From assembly GCF_017315755.1 (NCBI RefSeq), contig NZ_JAFLRJ010000094.1, positions 1 to 64,000 of the forward strand: 64,000 nucleotides of DNA. The letters are read 5' to 3'. The position numbers and the translations under genes are program-made. This DNA comes from Streptomyces beijiangensis. Its GTDB lineage: Bacteria > Actinomycetota > Actinomycetes > Streptomycetales > Streptomycetaceae. Positions 23,881 to 31,737 of this stretch are shown piece after piece (positions within the stretch are counted from its first letter, which is position 1; every line of letters starts with the position of its first letter). The notes under the pieces were generated by a model. The model did not search any database. It was not told the origin of the DNA and saw only the letters and a list, made by a program, of their open reading frames with translations.

Positions 23881-25047
23881 ATGCCGCTCACCCCGCGCCT
23901 CATGACCGCACGCTCGCGCGACGAGGCGCACCGCGCCTCGACCCCGCTGGAGCTCTTCTTCGACCTGTGTTTCGTGGTCGCCGTCGCCCAGGCGGGCGGC
24001 CGTCTCGTCCATGCGCTGGCCGCCGGGCACACGGCGGACGGCATCGTCCACTACCTCATGATCTTTTTCGGGATCTGGTGGGCGTGGATGAACTTCACCT
24101 GGTTCGCGAGCGCCTACGACATCGACGACACCCTCTACCGGGTCGTCACCCTGGTGCAGATCGCCGGTGTCCTGGTCCTCGCCGCCGGGGTGCCCCGCGC
24201 CTTCGACGACGCCGACTACCGCCTCGTCGTCTCCGGGTATCTGGTGATGCGCCTCGCGCTCTGCAGCCAATGGCTGCGGGCCGCACTCTCCGAGACCGAC
24301 GCGGGGGCCCGCAGGACGGCCATGCGGTACGCGGGCGGGGTGGCGCTCTGCCAAGCGGGATGGGTGGTGACCCTGCTCGTGGTGCACGCGGGGCCCGCGG
24401 GATTCGCCGCCATGGCCGTGGCGGAGATGCTGGTGCCGTGGTGGGCCGAGCGCACCTCGAAATCGCCCTGGCACCCCGGGCACATCGCCGAGCGGTACGG
24501 GCTCTTCACACTGATCGTGCTCGGTGAGACGGTCGCCGCAGCGACCGTCGCCGTACAGGAGGCGATGGACGAACACCATTCGCTGGGCGAGCTCCTGCCG
24601 ATCGCGGGCGGCGGGCTGCTGATCGTCTTCGCCGCCTGGTGGATCTACTTCGCGGTGCCGATCCACGAGTACCTGGCGAACGCGCGCAGCGGCTTCCTCT
24701 GGGGGTACGGGCACTTCCTCGTCTTCGGGTCGGCGGCCGCGATCGGGGCGGGCATGGAGGTCGCGGTGGAGCAGGCCGTGGGCAAGGCGGAGATCTCGGT
24801 ACGGGCCGCTTCGGCGGCGGTGACGATTCCGGCCGCGGTGTTCCTGCTGACGGTGTGGCTGCTGCACTCCCGCCACTTCAAGCGGACCGCCGCACAGCAG
24901 TTGACGCTGCCGCTCTGTGCGTTGGGCGTGCTGGCGGCGACGCTCGCGGGCGGGAGCGCGGTCCTGGTGGCCGGTCTGGCGACCGCACTGACCGTGGCCG
25001 TCGGGGTGACGCTGGCCTCGCGGGATGCACCAGAATCCGCCGTATGA
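23881..25047 (+). CDS. LtrA family (low-temperature requirement A) membrane protein
   Basis: A 388-residue integral membrane protein with about ten helices. The family-defining start is RASTPLELFFDLCFVVAVAQ, followed by FFGIWWAWMNFTWFASAYD near residues 60-78 and ERYGLFTLIVLGETV near residues 204-218. The LtrA family is named for a Listeria cold-growth gene; its biochemical activity is unknown. It overlaps the next gene by 4 bases (ATGA), so the two are translated together. It diverges from pflB. Confidence 0.88.
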   Translation: MPLTPRLMTARSRDEAHRASTPLELFFDLCFVVAVAQAGGRLVHALAAGHTADGIVHYLMIFFGIWWAWMNFTWFASAYDIDDTLYRVVTLVQIAGVLVLAAGVPRAFDDADYRLVVSGYLVMRLALCSQWLRAALSETDAGARRTAMRYAGGVALCQAGWVVTLLVVHAGPAGFAAMAVAEMLVPWWAERTSKSPWHPGHIAERYGLFTLIVLGETVAAATVAVQEAMDEHHSLGELLPIAGGGLLIVFAAWWIYFAVPIHEYLANARSGFLWGYGHFLVFGSAAAIGAGMEVAVEQAVGKAEISVRAASAAVTIPAAVFLLTVWLLHSRHFKRTAAQQLTLPLCALGVLAATLAGGSAVLVAGLATALTVAVGVTLASRDAPESAV

Positions 25048-26069
25048 CAGCAGATGCACTGACCGATGTGACGGGGCTGCGGGTCGGCCATGCTCGGGTG
25101 GCGGGCGAGCGCGCGCTGAGCGGGACCACGGTCGTACTCGCTCCCGAGGGCGGCGCGGTCGCCGGTGTGGACGTACGGGGAGGCGGTCCCGGCACGCGCG
25201 AGACCGACGCGCTCGACCCGCGCAATCTCGTGGAGCGGGTGGACGCCGTGGTGCTGACGGGCGGCAGCGCGTACGGGCTGGACGCGGCGTCCGGGGTGAT
25301 GGCCTGGCTGGAGGAGCAGGGGCGCGGATTCCCGGTGGGTCCCGGGGTCGTGCCGGTGGTCCCCGGCGCGTGCCTCTTCGACCTCGGGCGCGGCGGCGAC
25401 TGGCGGGCCAGGCCCGACACCTCGACCGGGCGGGCCGCCGTGGAGGCCGCGGCCCGTACGGTGGTCGGCGCCGCGGTGGAGGAGGGCAACGCGGGCGCGG
25501 GGCTCGGCGCGGTCGCGGGCGGGATGAAGGGCGGCGTCGGCACGGCGAGCGTCCGGACGGCCTCCGGGGCCACTGTCGGCGCGCTCGCCGTCGTCAACGC
25601 GGTCGGCTCGCCGGTCGACCCGCTGACGGGCGTGCTCTACGGGGAGTACGGCGGCCCGGAGCGGCCCGCGTACCCGGATCCGGAGATCCACGAGGCGGCA
25701 CAGAGGCGGCTGACCGATGCGCGCGCCGCGAACGTGCGCCCCCCGCTCAACACCACGATCGCGGTCGTCGCCACCGACGCCGCGCTCACTCGCGCCCAGG
25801 CCCAGAAGCTCGCCGGCACCTCCCACGACGGGATCGCCCGCGCGGTGCGGCCCGTCCATCTGATGCACGACGGCGACACCGTCTTCACCCTCGCCACCTG
25901 CACAGGACCCGCGGTCGACCCGGCCGTGCTCAACGAGATCCTGGCCGCGGGGGCGGACGCGCTGGCGCGTGCCGTCGTACGGGCGATGCATGCGGCCCGG
26001 ACCGTCGAGGGACCCGGCGGCACGTTCCCCGCGTACCGCGATCTCTACGGCCTGCCCGACCTCTACTGA
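25044..26069 (+). CDS. P1 family (DmpA/S58-type) peptidase
   Basis: The 341-residue protein belongs to the P1/DmpA family of self-processing N-terminal nucleophile aminopeptidases. Visible family pieces are DVTGLRVGHARV at the start, VDVRGGGPGTRETDALDP near residues 46-63, VLTGGSAYGLDAASGVMAW near residues 71-89, and the cleavage region PLNTTIAVVATDA near residue 235, where a Thr of NTT is the likely nucleophile. It would cleave small amide or peptide substrates in the cytoplasm. It is translationally coupled to the LtrA-like gene, though no functional link is known. Confidence 0.88.
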   Translation: MTADALTDVTGLRVGHARVAGERALSGTTVVLAPEGGAVAGVDVRGGGPGTRETDALDPRNLVERVDAVVLTGGSAYGLDAASGVMAWLEEQGRGFPVGPGVVPVVPGACLFDLGRGGDWRARPDTSTGRAAVEAAARTVVGAAVEEGNAGAGLGAVAGGMKGGVGTASVRTASGATVGALAVVNAVGSPVDPLTGVLYGEYGGPERPAYPDPEIHEAAQRRLTDARAANVRPPLNTTIAVVATDAALTRAQAQKLAGTSHDGIARAVRPVHLMHDGDTVFTLATCTGPAVDPAVLNEILAAGADALARAVVRAMHAARTVEGPGGTFPAYRDLYGLPDLY

Positions 26070-26211
26070 CATACGGGGAAAGGGAATTGACGGGGCGTAC
26101 GGGAACTTCGCGTGCGACCCCGCTCGTTTCCGGAACCAAGACCCCATTGTCAGACCCAGGAGCTACGTTAAGTCCAACACTCGTAACAAGCCGCGACGGC
26201 CTGGAGTCACC

Positions 26212-26934
26212 TTGAGCGATCCGTACGAGACCACCGAGGAGCACCTCGCGAAGCTCCTCGGGCGCGCCCTCAACTCCTTCGAGCTGCCCGATGCCGCCGT
26301 CGCACGCCTCGACTCCGCACTGGCCCACAGCACTTCCCTGCACTCCTCGCACCACAGCTCCCTGTCCGGGCTGCACCGCGAGACCTACCGCCATACGTTC
26401 CTGCTCACCGACGGCAGCCATCTCACGATCTGGGAGATGGTCCACAACACCCAGCACGAGCTGTACGTGACGGAGGACGAGGCCCTCATCGCCGCCTCGC
26501 GGGTGCGCGCGGGCTATCCCCTGGAGGCGGCGTCGCCCGAGGAGGAGCCGGAAGCGGACCTGGAGATCCTCAGGTCCCTGATGTCCGCTCCCCCGATGGA
26601 GATCCCCCGGGTGTACGTACCGGACAACTCCGCGGACCACGCCCGCCGCGTGCTGCGCCGCGCGGAGAACGCGGACCGGCCGGGCGAGGCGACCGCGCGG
26701 CTGCTGCGGCGCGCCTTCGCCCACGAGATCCTCCAGGCCTTCGGCGCGAACTGCTTCTTCGAGTCCACCGCCTTCACGCTGTACGAGCACGCCTTCCTGC
26801 TCCTGGACGGCAGCGAGGTCAGCCTCTGGGAGGTCGAGCACACGGCGACGCCCGACGGCCGCCATATGTGCGAGGTGTACGAGACCGAGGGCGCGGCCCG
26901 CGATGCGATGGAGCTCCGCTCCCAGGTGCGCTGA
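26212..26934 (+). CDS. DUF6227 family protein
   Basis: A 240-residue soluble protein beginning SDPYETTEEHLAKLLGRALN from a TTG start at 26212 with GGAG five bases upstream. It contains two similar segments, RETYRHTFLLTDGSHLTIWE near residue 58 and TLYEHAFLLLDGSEVSLWE near residue 188, suggesting an internal duplication of a small beta-rich domain. I recall this sequence type as the Streptomyces family DUF6227, whose function is unknown. The open frame extends upstream to 25969 across the peptidase gene, which is not credible. A 14-base tandem repeat begins at its stop codon. Confidence 0.75.
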   Translation: MSDPYETTEEHLAKLLGRALNSFELPDAAVARLDSALAHSTSLHSSHHSSLSGLHRETYRHTFLLTDGSHLTIWEMVHNTQHELYVTEDEALIAASRVRAGYPLEAASPEEEPEADLEILRSLMSAPPMEIPRVYVPDNSADHARRVLRRAENADRPGEATARLLRRAFAHEILQAFGANCFFESTAFTLYEHAFLLLDGSEVSLWEVEHTATPDGRHMCEVYETEGAARDAMELRSQVR

Positions 26935-26980
26935 TCGGGTCGTGCTGATCGGGTCGTGCTGATCGGGTCGTGCTGATCGG
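26931..26980 (+). repeat. 14-base tandem repeat, three and a half copies
   Basis: The unit CTGATCGGGTCGTG is repeated three times head to tail, followed by a partial copy, starting at the stop codon of the DUF6227 gene and lying in the spacer before the next gene. The copies are identical, which points to a recent slippage event. No regulatory role is evident. Confidence 0.75.
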
Positions 26981-27075
26981 TCAAGAACTTCCCAAGTGAC
27001 GGATGCCGAACCTGGCCCATGGTTCGCTTCCGCCGACCACGCGGCGAACTGCCGTTCGGGGGAAGGAAATTGACC

Positions 27076-27795
27076 ATGCAGAAAACAAATGTACTGACGG
27101 TGTGGGGGCCGACGGTCCTGTTCAGCATCCTGCTGCCCTGGATCACGTACGGAATACTCACCGACCACGGGATGAACGAAGTCCCCGCACTGCTGCTGAT
27201 CTCCTGCTGGCCCGTGGTGGAGCTGGCGATCTACTTCGGGATCCACCGGCGGGTGGACGAGTTCTCCATGCTGATCCTGATCACGCTGGTTCTGGGGGCG
27301 TTGAGCGCACTCGCGTACAACAGCGCGAAGCTGCTCTTCCTCAAGGACTCCGCGCTGACCGGGCTGCTCGGTATCGCGTTCCTCGTCAGCCTGGCGCTGA
27401 AGCGGCCGCTGATCTTCTACTTCGGCCGGAAGTTCGGCACGGACGGCTCGCCCGAGGGGGTCGCCGACTGGAACGCCATGTGGGACAAGTACCCCGGCTT
27501 CCGCGCGACGCAGCGCAGGCTCACGATCGTGTGGGGTGTGGCGTTCCTGGTCGAGGCGGGGGTGAAGGCGGCGCTGGTGTACATGCTGGACACCGGGACG
27601 ATGGTCGGGGTGTCCAATGTGCTGCCGTTCGTGGTGCTCGGGTTGCTGATGGTCCACACGATCCGTACGGGACGCAAGGGACGGGCCCGTCGGGCGGCGA
27701 CGGAGGCAGCGGAGGCTGCGGAAGCAGCGGGGACGCCGGGAACAGCGGCGGAGGCGCAGCCCCCGGGGGCCACACCTCCGCCGGCCGAGGCCTGA
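27076..27795 (+). CDS. VC0807/DUF3159-like membrane protein
   Basis: A 239-residue protein with about six hydrophobic helices. It opens with MQKTNVLTVWGPTVLFSILL and continues with PALLLISCWPVVELAIYFGI. The charged loop LKRPLIFYFGRKFGT near residues 107-121 is typical of the VC0807 group. The C-terminus is a disordered Ala/Pro/Glu tail. The function of the family is unknown. I chose ATG 27076 because GGAAGGAAA lies just upstream; an ATG/GTG at 27019 in frame adds a basic stretch without support. It is convergent with the fructose PTS gene, three bases apart. Confidence 0.7.
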   Translation: MQKTNVLTVWGPTVLFSILLPWITYGILTDHGMNEVPALLLISCWPVVELAIYFGIHRRVDEFSMLILITLVLGALSALAYNSAKLLFLKDSALTGLLGIAFLVSLALKRPLIFYFGRKFGTDGSPEGVADWNAMWDKYPGFRATQRRLTIVWGVAFLVEAGVKAALVYMLDTGTMVGVSNVLPFVVLGLLMVHTIRTGRKGRARRAATEAAEAAEAAGTPGTAAEAQPPGATPPPAEA

Positions 27796-27798
27796 GGG

Positions 27799-29874
27799 TC
27801 AGGCGGCCACCGGCACCTTGGCCTCCTCCTCGGAGGGGGCCAGGGTGGCCGCCGTACCGACCTGCTTGCGCATCCCCTTGAGGAGGATCACCAGTGCGGC
27901 CGAGACCGCCGTACCGGCCACGATCGCGAGCAGGTACAGGAACGGGTTCCCGATCAGCGGCACCACGAAGATGCCGCCGTGCGGAGCGCGCAGAGTGCAG
28001 CCGAAGGCCATCGACAGCGCACCGGTCACCGCTCCGCCCGCCATACAGGCCGGGATCACCCGCAGCGGGTCGCCCGCGGCGAAGGGGATCGCGCCCTCGG
28101 TGATGAACGAGGCGCCGAGCACCCAGGCCGCCTTGCCGTTCTCCCGCTCGGTCTTGGTGAAGAGCCGTCCGCGGACGGTCGTCGCCAGGGCCATCGCGAG
28201 CGGCGGCACCATACCGGCGGCCATCGTCGCGGCCATCACCTTGAGCGAGCCGTCGGTCGGATTGGCGAGACCGCCGACCGCGAAGGCGTACGCGACCTTG
28301 TTGAGCGGGCCGCCGAGGTCGAAGCACATCATCAGGCCCAGGATCACGCCGAGGATGATCGCGTTGGCGCCGGAGAGGCCGTTGAGCCAGTCGGTCAGGG
28401 CGCCTTGGAGCTTGGCGATGGGTTTGCCCACGACCAGGAACATCAGGAAGCCGACCACCGCCGTGGAGATCAGTGGGATCACCACGACCGGCATGACACC
28501 GCGCAGGGGCGCCGGGATCTTGACTCTCTGGATGGCCATGACGATCGCACCCGCCATGAGGCCGGCGACCAGGCCGCCGAGGAAACCCGCGTTGATCGCG
28601 ACGGCGATCGAGCCGCCCACGAAGCCGGGTACCAGACCTGGCCGGTCGGCCATTCCGTACGCGATATAGCCCGCGAGGACCGGTACCAGGAAGGCGAAGG
28701 CGAGTCCGCCGACCTGGAAGAGGAGCGCCGCCCAGCTGGTGGTGTCCGTCCAGATGAAGTGCTCCATCACGGAGGGGGCCTTGTCGACCTTGTAGCCGCC
28801 GATGGCGAAGCCGAGCGCGATGAGGAGGCCGCCCGCGGCGACGAACGGGACCATGTAACTGATCCCGGACATCAGCCACTTGCGGAGCATGGTGCCGTAG
28901 CCGTCGTCGCCCTCGCCCGCCGATTCCACGGGGGACGGCTTGCCGGGCTCGGTGATCTCGCCGCGGTCCGCCTTGCCGCGAGCCTCTGCGATGAGCTCGG
29001 CCGGGCGGTTGATGCCGGCCTTCACGCCGACGTCGACGGTGGGCTTTCCGGCGAAGCGGTCCTTCTCGCGGACCGGGACGTCGTGGGCGAAGATCACGGC
29101 GTCTGCGGCGGCGATCGTGGCGGGGGCCAGGCGGGTGAAGCCGGACGATCCCTGGGTTTCCACGGTGAGTTCCACGCCTGCTTCGCGGCCTGCGTTTTCG
29201 AGGGACTCGGCTGCCATGTAGGTGTGGGCGATGCCTGTGGGGCAGGAGGTTACGGCGACGATGCGGAAGGGTGCGGCCGCGTCGGGGGTTTCGGGGGCTC
29301 CGCCCCCGGGCCCCCGCTCCTCAATCGCCGGAGGGGCTTGATTTTGCCCGGCGTGGGCTTGAGTTGGCTCGGCTTGAGTGGGGTTGTCTTGAGTGGGGTT
29401 GTCTTGAGTGGGGTTGGCTTGAGTTGACTCGTCGCCTCTGATCAGTGCTGTTGCCTGCGTCGCGTCCGTCGCGTTTCGCAGCGCCGTGGTGAACTCCTCG
29501 TTCATCAACTGGCGGGCCAGTGACGAGAGGATCGTCAGGTGTGCGTCGTCCGCTCCCGCCGGGGCCGCGATCAGGAAGATCAGGTCCGCCGGGCCGTCCG
29601 GGGCGCCGAAGTCGATGCCGTTCGCGCTGCGGCCGAAGGCCAGCGTCGGCTCCGTGACATGCGCGCTGCGGCAGTGCGGGATCCCGATGCCGCCGTCCAG
29701 GCCTGTCGGCATCTGGGCCTCGCGTGCCGCGACGTCCGCGAGGAAGCCGTCCAGGTCGGTGACTCTGCCGAGCGCGACCATGCGCTCGGCCAGTGAACGG
29801 GCCGCCTCCTGCTTGGTTCCGGCGGTCGCGTCCAGGTCGAGGTCGACCAGGGCAGCAGTGATCATCTCGCTCAT
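27799..29874 (-). CDS. fruA: Fructose-type PTS permease, EIIA-EIIB-EIIC fusion
   Basis: FruA takes up fructose and phosphorylates it to fructose-1-phosphate. The 691-residue protein carries three PTS domains in order. EIIA (residues 1-150) has its phosphorylatable His in GIGIPHCRSAH. EIIB (about 205-300) has its Cys in AVTSCPTGIAHTYMAAESLE. EIIC (about 335-680) has eight or more helices including YMVPFVAAGGLLIALGFAIG. The linker at about 150-200 is unusual: five-residue repeats (PTQDN type) encoded by a 15-base tandem repeat, then a segment encoded by an interspersed repeat. The gene overlaps fruK by four bases and is followed three bases later by the convergent VC0807-type gene. Confidence 0.95.
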   Translation of the reverse strand: MSEMITAALVDLDLDATAGTKQEAARSLAERMVALGRVTDLDGFLADVAAREAQMPTGLDGGIGIPHCRSAHVTEPTLAFGRSANGIDFGAPDGPADLIFLIAAPAGADDAHLTILSSLARQLMNEEFTTALRNATDATQATALIRGDESTQANPTQDNPTQDNPTQAEPTQAHAGQNQAPPAIEERGPGGGAPETPDAAAPFRIVAVTSCPTGIAHTYMAAESLENAGREAGVELTVETQGSSGFTRLAPATIAAADAVIFAHDVPVREKDRFAGKPTVDVGVKAGINRPAELIAEARGKADRGEITEPGKPSPVESAGEGDDGYGTMLRKWLMSGISYMVPFVAAGGLLIALGFAIGGYKVDKAPSVMEHFIWTDTTSWAALLFQVGGLAFAFLVPVLAGYIAYGMADRPGLVPGFVGGSIAVAINAGFLGGLVAGLMAGAIVMAIQRVKIPAPLRGVMPVVVIPLISTAVVGFLMFLVVGKPIAKLQGALTDWLNGLSGANAIILGVILGLMMCFDLGGPLNKVAYAFAVGGLANPTDGSLKVMAATMAAGMVPPLAMALATTVRGRLFTKTERENGKAAWVLGASFITEGAIPFAAGDPLRVIPACMAGGAVTGALSMAFGCTLRAPHGGIFVVPLIGNPFLYLLAIVAGTAVSAALVILLKGMRKQVGTAATLAPSEEEAKVPVAA
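29300..29437. repeat. Interspersed repeat plus 15-base tandem repeats inside the fruA linker
   Basis: TCAATCGCCGGAGGGGCTTG at 29321-29340 matches, with one difference, the arm of the palindrome at 39332-39352, so it is a copy of a dispersed element. Next to it, at about 29355-29435, GAGTGGGGTTGTCTT-type 15-base units are repeated in tandem, encoding the linker repeats. Both keep the fruA frame open because the unit length is five codons. Confidence 0.75.
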
Positions 29875-30824
29875 CGGGGGCTCCCTTGCTCCGTCAGTAC
29901 GCGGTCCAGCGGGACCTCCGCGGTCACGATGACCGCTGCCAGGTCCAGGTCTTGGGGGGTCGGCATCACGCTGCCGGGGAGTTGCACGGCCGCGGCCCCG
30001 TGGGCGACGGCCGACCGCAGGGCGTCCGGGCCCGTACCGCCTGCCGCCAGGAACCCGGCCAGCGAGGCGTCGCCCGCGCCGACGTTGCTCCGTACGGTCT
30101 CGACGGGGGCCCAGGCGAAGTACGTACCCGAGTCGGAGACCAGCAGCTGGCCGTCCGCCCCGAGGCTGGCCAGGACGGCCGCCGCACCCGACTCCCGCAG
30201 CTCCTGCGCCGCCTTGACCGCGTCGCCGATCGTGGCGAGGGGGCGGCCCACGGCCTGGGCCAGTTCGTCGGCGTTGGGTTTGACGACGTCGGGGCGTTCT
30301 CGGAGCGCCGCGAGAAGCGAGGGGCCCGAGGTGTCGAGGGCGATACGGACGCCCGCGCCATGGGCCCTGGCCACCAGTTCGGCGTACCACTCGGGCGCGA
30401 GACCCGGCGGGAGGCTGCCGCAGCAGGCGATCCAGTCGGCGGCGGTGGAGTGGGTGCGGATGGCGGAGAGCAGCAACTCGGACTCTGCCGCAGTGAGTTC
30501 GGGGCCGGCCGCGTTGATCTTGGTGAGAGTGCCGTCAGGTTCGGCGATCGAGATGTTCGAGCGGGTGTCGCCTGCCACCGGGACCGGGGCCACCACGATG
30601 CCCTCGGCGGCGAGCAGTTCGGCGACGAGGGCGCCGGGGGCGCCGCCCAGCGGGAGGACCGCGACCGAGCGGTGGCCCGCGGCGGCCACGGCGCGCGAGA
30701 CGTTGACGCCCTTGCCGCCCGGGTCCATGCGGTCGCCGGTGGCGCGCAGCACCTCGCCGCGCCCCAGGGCCGGGACCTCGTAGGTGCGGTCCAGGGACGG
30801 GTTGGGGGTGACGGTGAGGATCAT
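29871..30824 (-). CDS. fruK: 1-phosphofructokinase
   Basis: FruK phosphorylates fructose-1-phosphate, the FruA product, to fructose-1,6-bisphosphate. The 317-residue protein is a PfkB-family sugar kinase. The first signature is MDPGGKGVNVSRAVAAAG near residues 33-50 and the catalytic Asp lies in SNVGAGDASLAGFLAAGG near residue 248. The start MILTVTPNPSLDRTYEV is typical of the family. It overlaps fruR upstream and fruA downstream by four bases each, giving one transcription unit. Confidence 0.95.
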   Translation of the reverse strand: MILTVTPNPSLDRTYEVPALGRGEVLRATGDRMDPGGKGVNVSRAVAAAGHRSVAVLPLGGAPGALVAELLAAEGIVVAPVPVAGDTRSNISIAEPDGTLTKINAAGPELTAAESELLLSAIRTHSTAADWIACCGSLPPGLAPEWYAELVARAHGAGVRIALDTSGPSLLAALRERPDVVKPNADELAQAVGRPLATIGDAVKAAQELRESGAAAVLASLGADGQLLVSDSGTYFAWAPVETVRSNVGAGDASLAGFLAAGGTGPDALRSAVAHGAAAVQLPGSVMPTPQDLDLAAVIVTAEVPLDRVLTEQGSPR

Positions 30825-31582
30825 GCGCGTACGACCTCCGTGCCGGCCGCCTCGATGGCGGCGGCGTCTTCGGGGCTGAGGCTGGTGTCGGTGATGAGCA
30901 GGTCGACCTGGCTGAGGTCGCCGAAGCGGGCGAAGTGCTCCTGGCCGTGCTTGGCGGAGTCGGCGAGGAGCACGACCCTGCGGGCGGCGGCGATGACGGC
31001 CCGCTTGACGGCGGCTTCGGCGAGGTCGGGGGTGGTGAGGCCGTGGGCGGGCGAGAAGCCGTTGGCGCCGATGAAGACGACATCGGCGCGGATCTCGCTG
31101 TACGCACGGAGCGCCCAGGCGTCGACGGCGGCGCGGGTCCGGTTCCTGACGCGTCCGCCGACCAGGTGGAGGTCGATGCCAGGGTGGTCGGCGAGGCGCG
31201 CGGCGACGGGGAGGGCGTGGGTCACGACGGTGAGGTCGCACTCCAGGGGGAAGACGTTCGCCAGGCGGGCGACGGTGGATCCCGCGTCGAGGATGACGCT
31301 GCCCTCGGCGGGGAGTTCGGCGACGGCGGCCTGCGCGATGCGGTCCTTCTCGTCGGCGGCGGTCGACTCGCGCTCGGCGAGGTCCGGCTCGAAGTCGAGG
31401 CGGCCTGCGGGGATGGCGCCGCCGTGGACCCTGCGGAGGAGGCCCGCGCGATCGAGGGCCTTGAGGTCGCGGCGGATGGTCTCGGCGGTGACCTGGAACT
31501 GGTCCGCGAGGGAGAGGACGTCTACGCGTCCGCCCTCGCGGGCCAGGCGCAGGATCTCCTGGTGGCGCTCCGTTGCGTACAT
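30821..31582 (-). CDS. fruR: DeoR family regulator of the fructose operon
   Basis: A 253-residue DeoR-type repressor. The N-terminal winged helix-turn-helix is in RHQEILRLAREGGRVDVLSL and DQFQVTAETIRRDLKALDRA. The C-terminal sugar-phosphate-sensing domain includes ILDAGSTVARLA near residue 97, DVVFIGANGFS near residue 167, and RRVVLLADSAKHG near residue 198. It is the first gene of the fruRKA unit and probably senses fructose-1-phosphate, as is known for this family. Candidate operator repeats lie in its upstream region. Confidence 0.9.
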   Translation of the reverse strand: MYATERHQEILRLAREGGRVDVLSLADQFQVTAETIRRDLKALDRAGLLRRVHGGAIPAGRLDFEPDLAERESTAADEKDRIAQAAVAELPAEGSVILDAGSTVARLANVFPLECDLTVVTHALPVAARLADHPGIDLHLVGGRVRNRTRAAVDAWALRAYSEIRADVVFIGANGFSPAHGLTTPDLAEAAVKRAVIAAARRVVLLADSAKHGQEHFARFGDLSQVDLLITDTSLSPEDAAAIEAAGTEVVRA

Positions 31583-31737
31583 GTGGATTTACGTCCGTTC
31601 AATGCCCGAACCCGTTGCTTTAGCGCCAGATTACGGCTGCGATTCCAGAAAGTAAACACAGATGGGCACGTTCGGGCGTACTCGGGAATATTCGGGCCGT
31701 TGGTCCCGGCACGGGAGGGCACTCCGCCCACCGGGCG
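31583..31737 (-). promoter_or_regulatory. fruR upstream region with repeated GTTCGGGC/GCCCGAAC elements
   Basis: The 155 bases between selB and fruR contain GCCCGAAC at 31602-31609 and GTTCGGGC at 31669-31676, with another TTCGGGC at 31691-31697. These form inverted and direct repeats flanking an A/T-richer stretch with TTTACTTTC on the minus strand. This is the expected place for the fruRKA promoter and DeoR-type operators; the exact sites are a guess. Confidence 0.4.

Noticed and set aside
26931-26980. CRISPR-like short array.
   Set aside because: The units are adjacent copies of 14 bases without spacers. It is a simple tandem repeat, and no cas genes are near.
29875-30390. N-terminal extension of the fructose PTS protein upstream of 29874 as one open frame.
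   Set aside because: It overlaps the fruK coding region in another frame and lacks PTS character, while the ATG at 29874 begins a normal EIIA domain.
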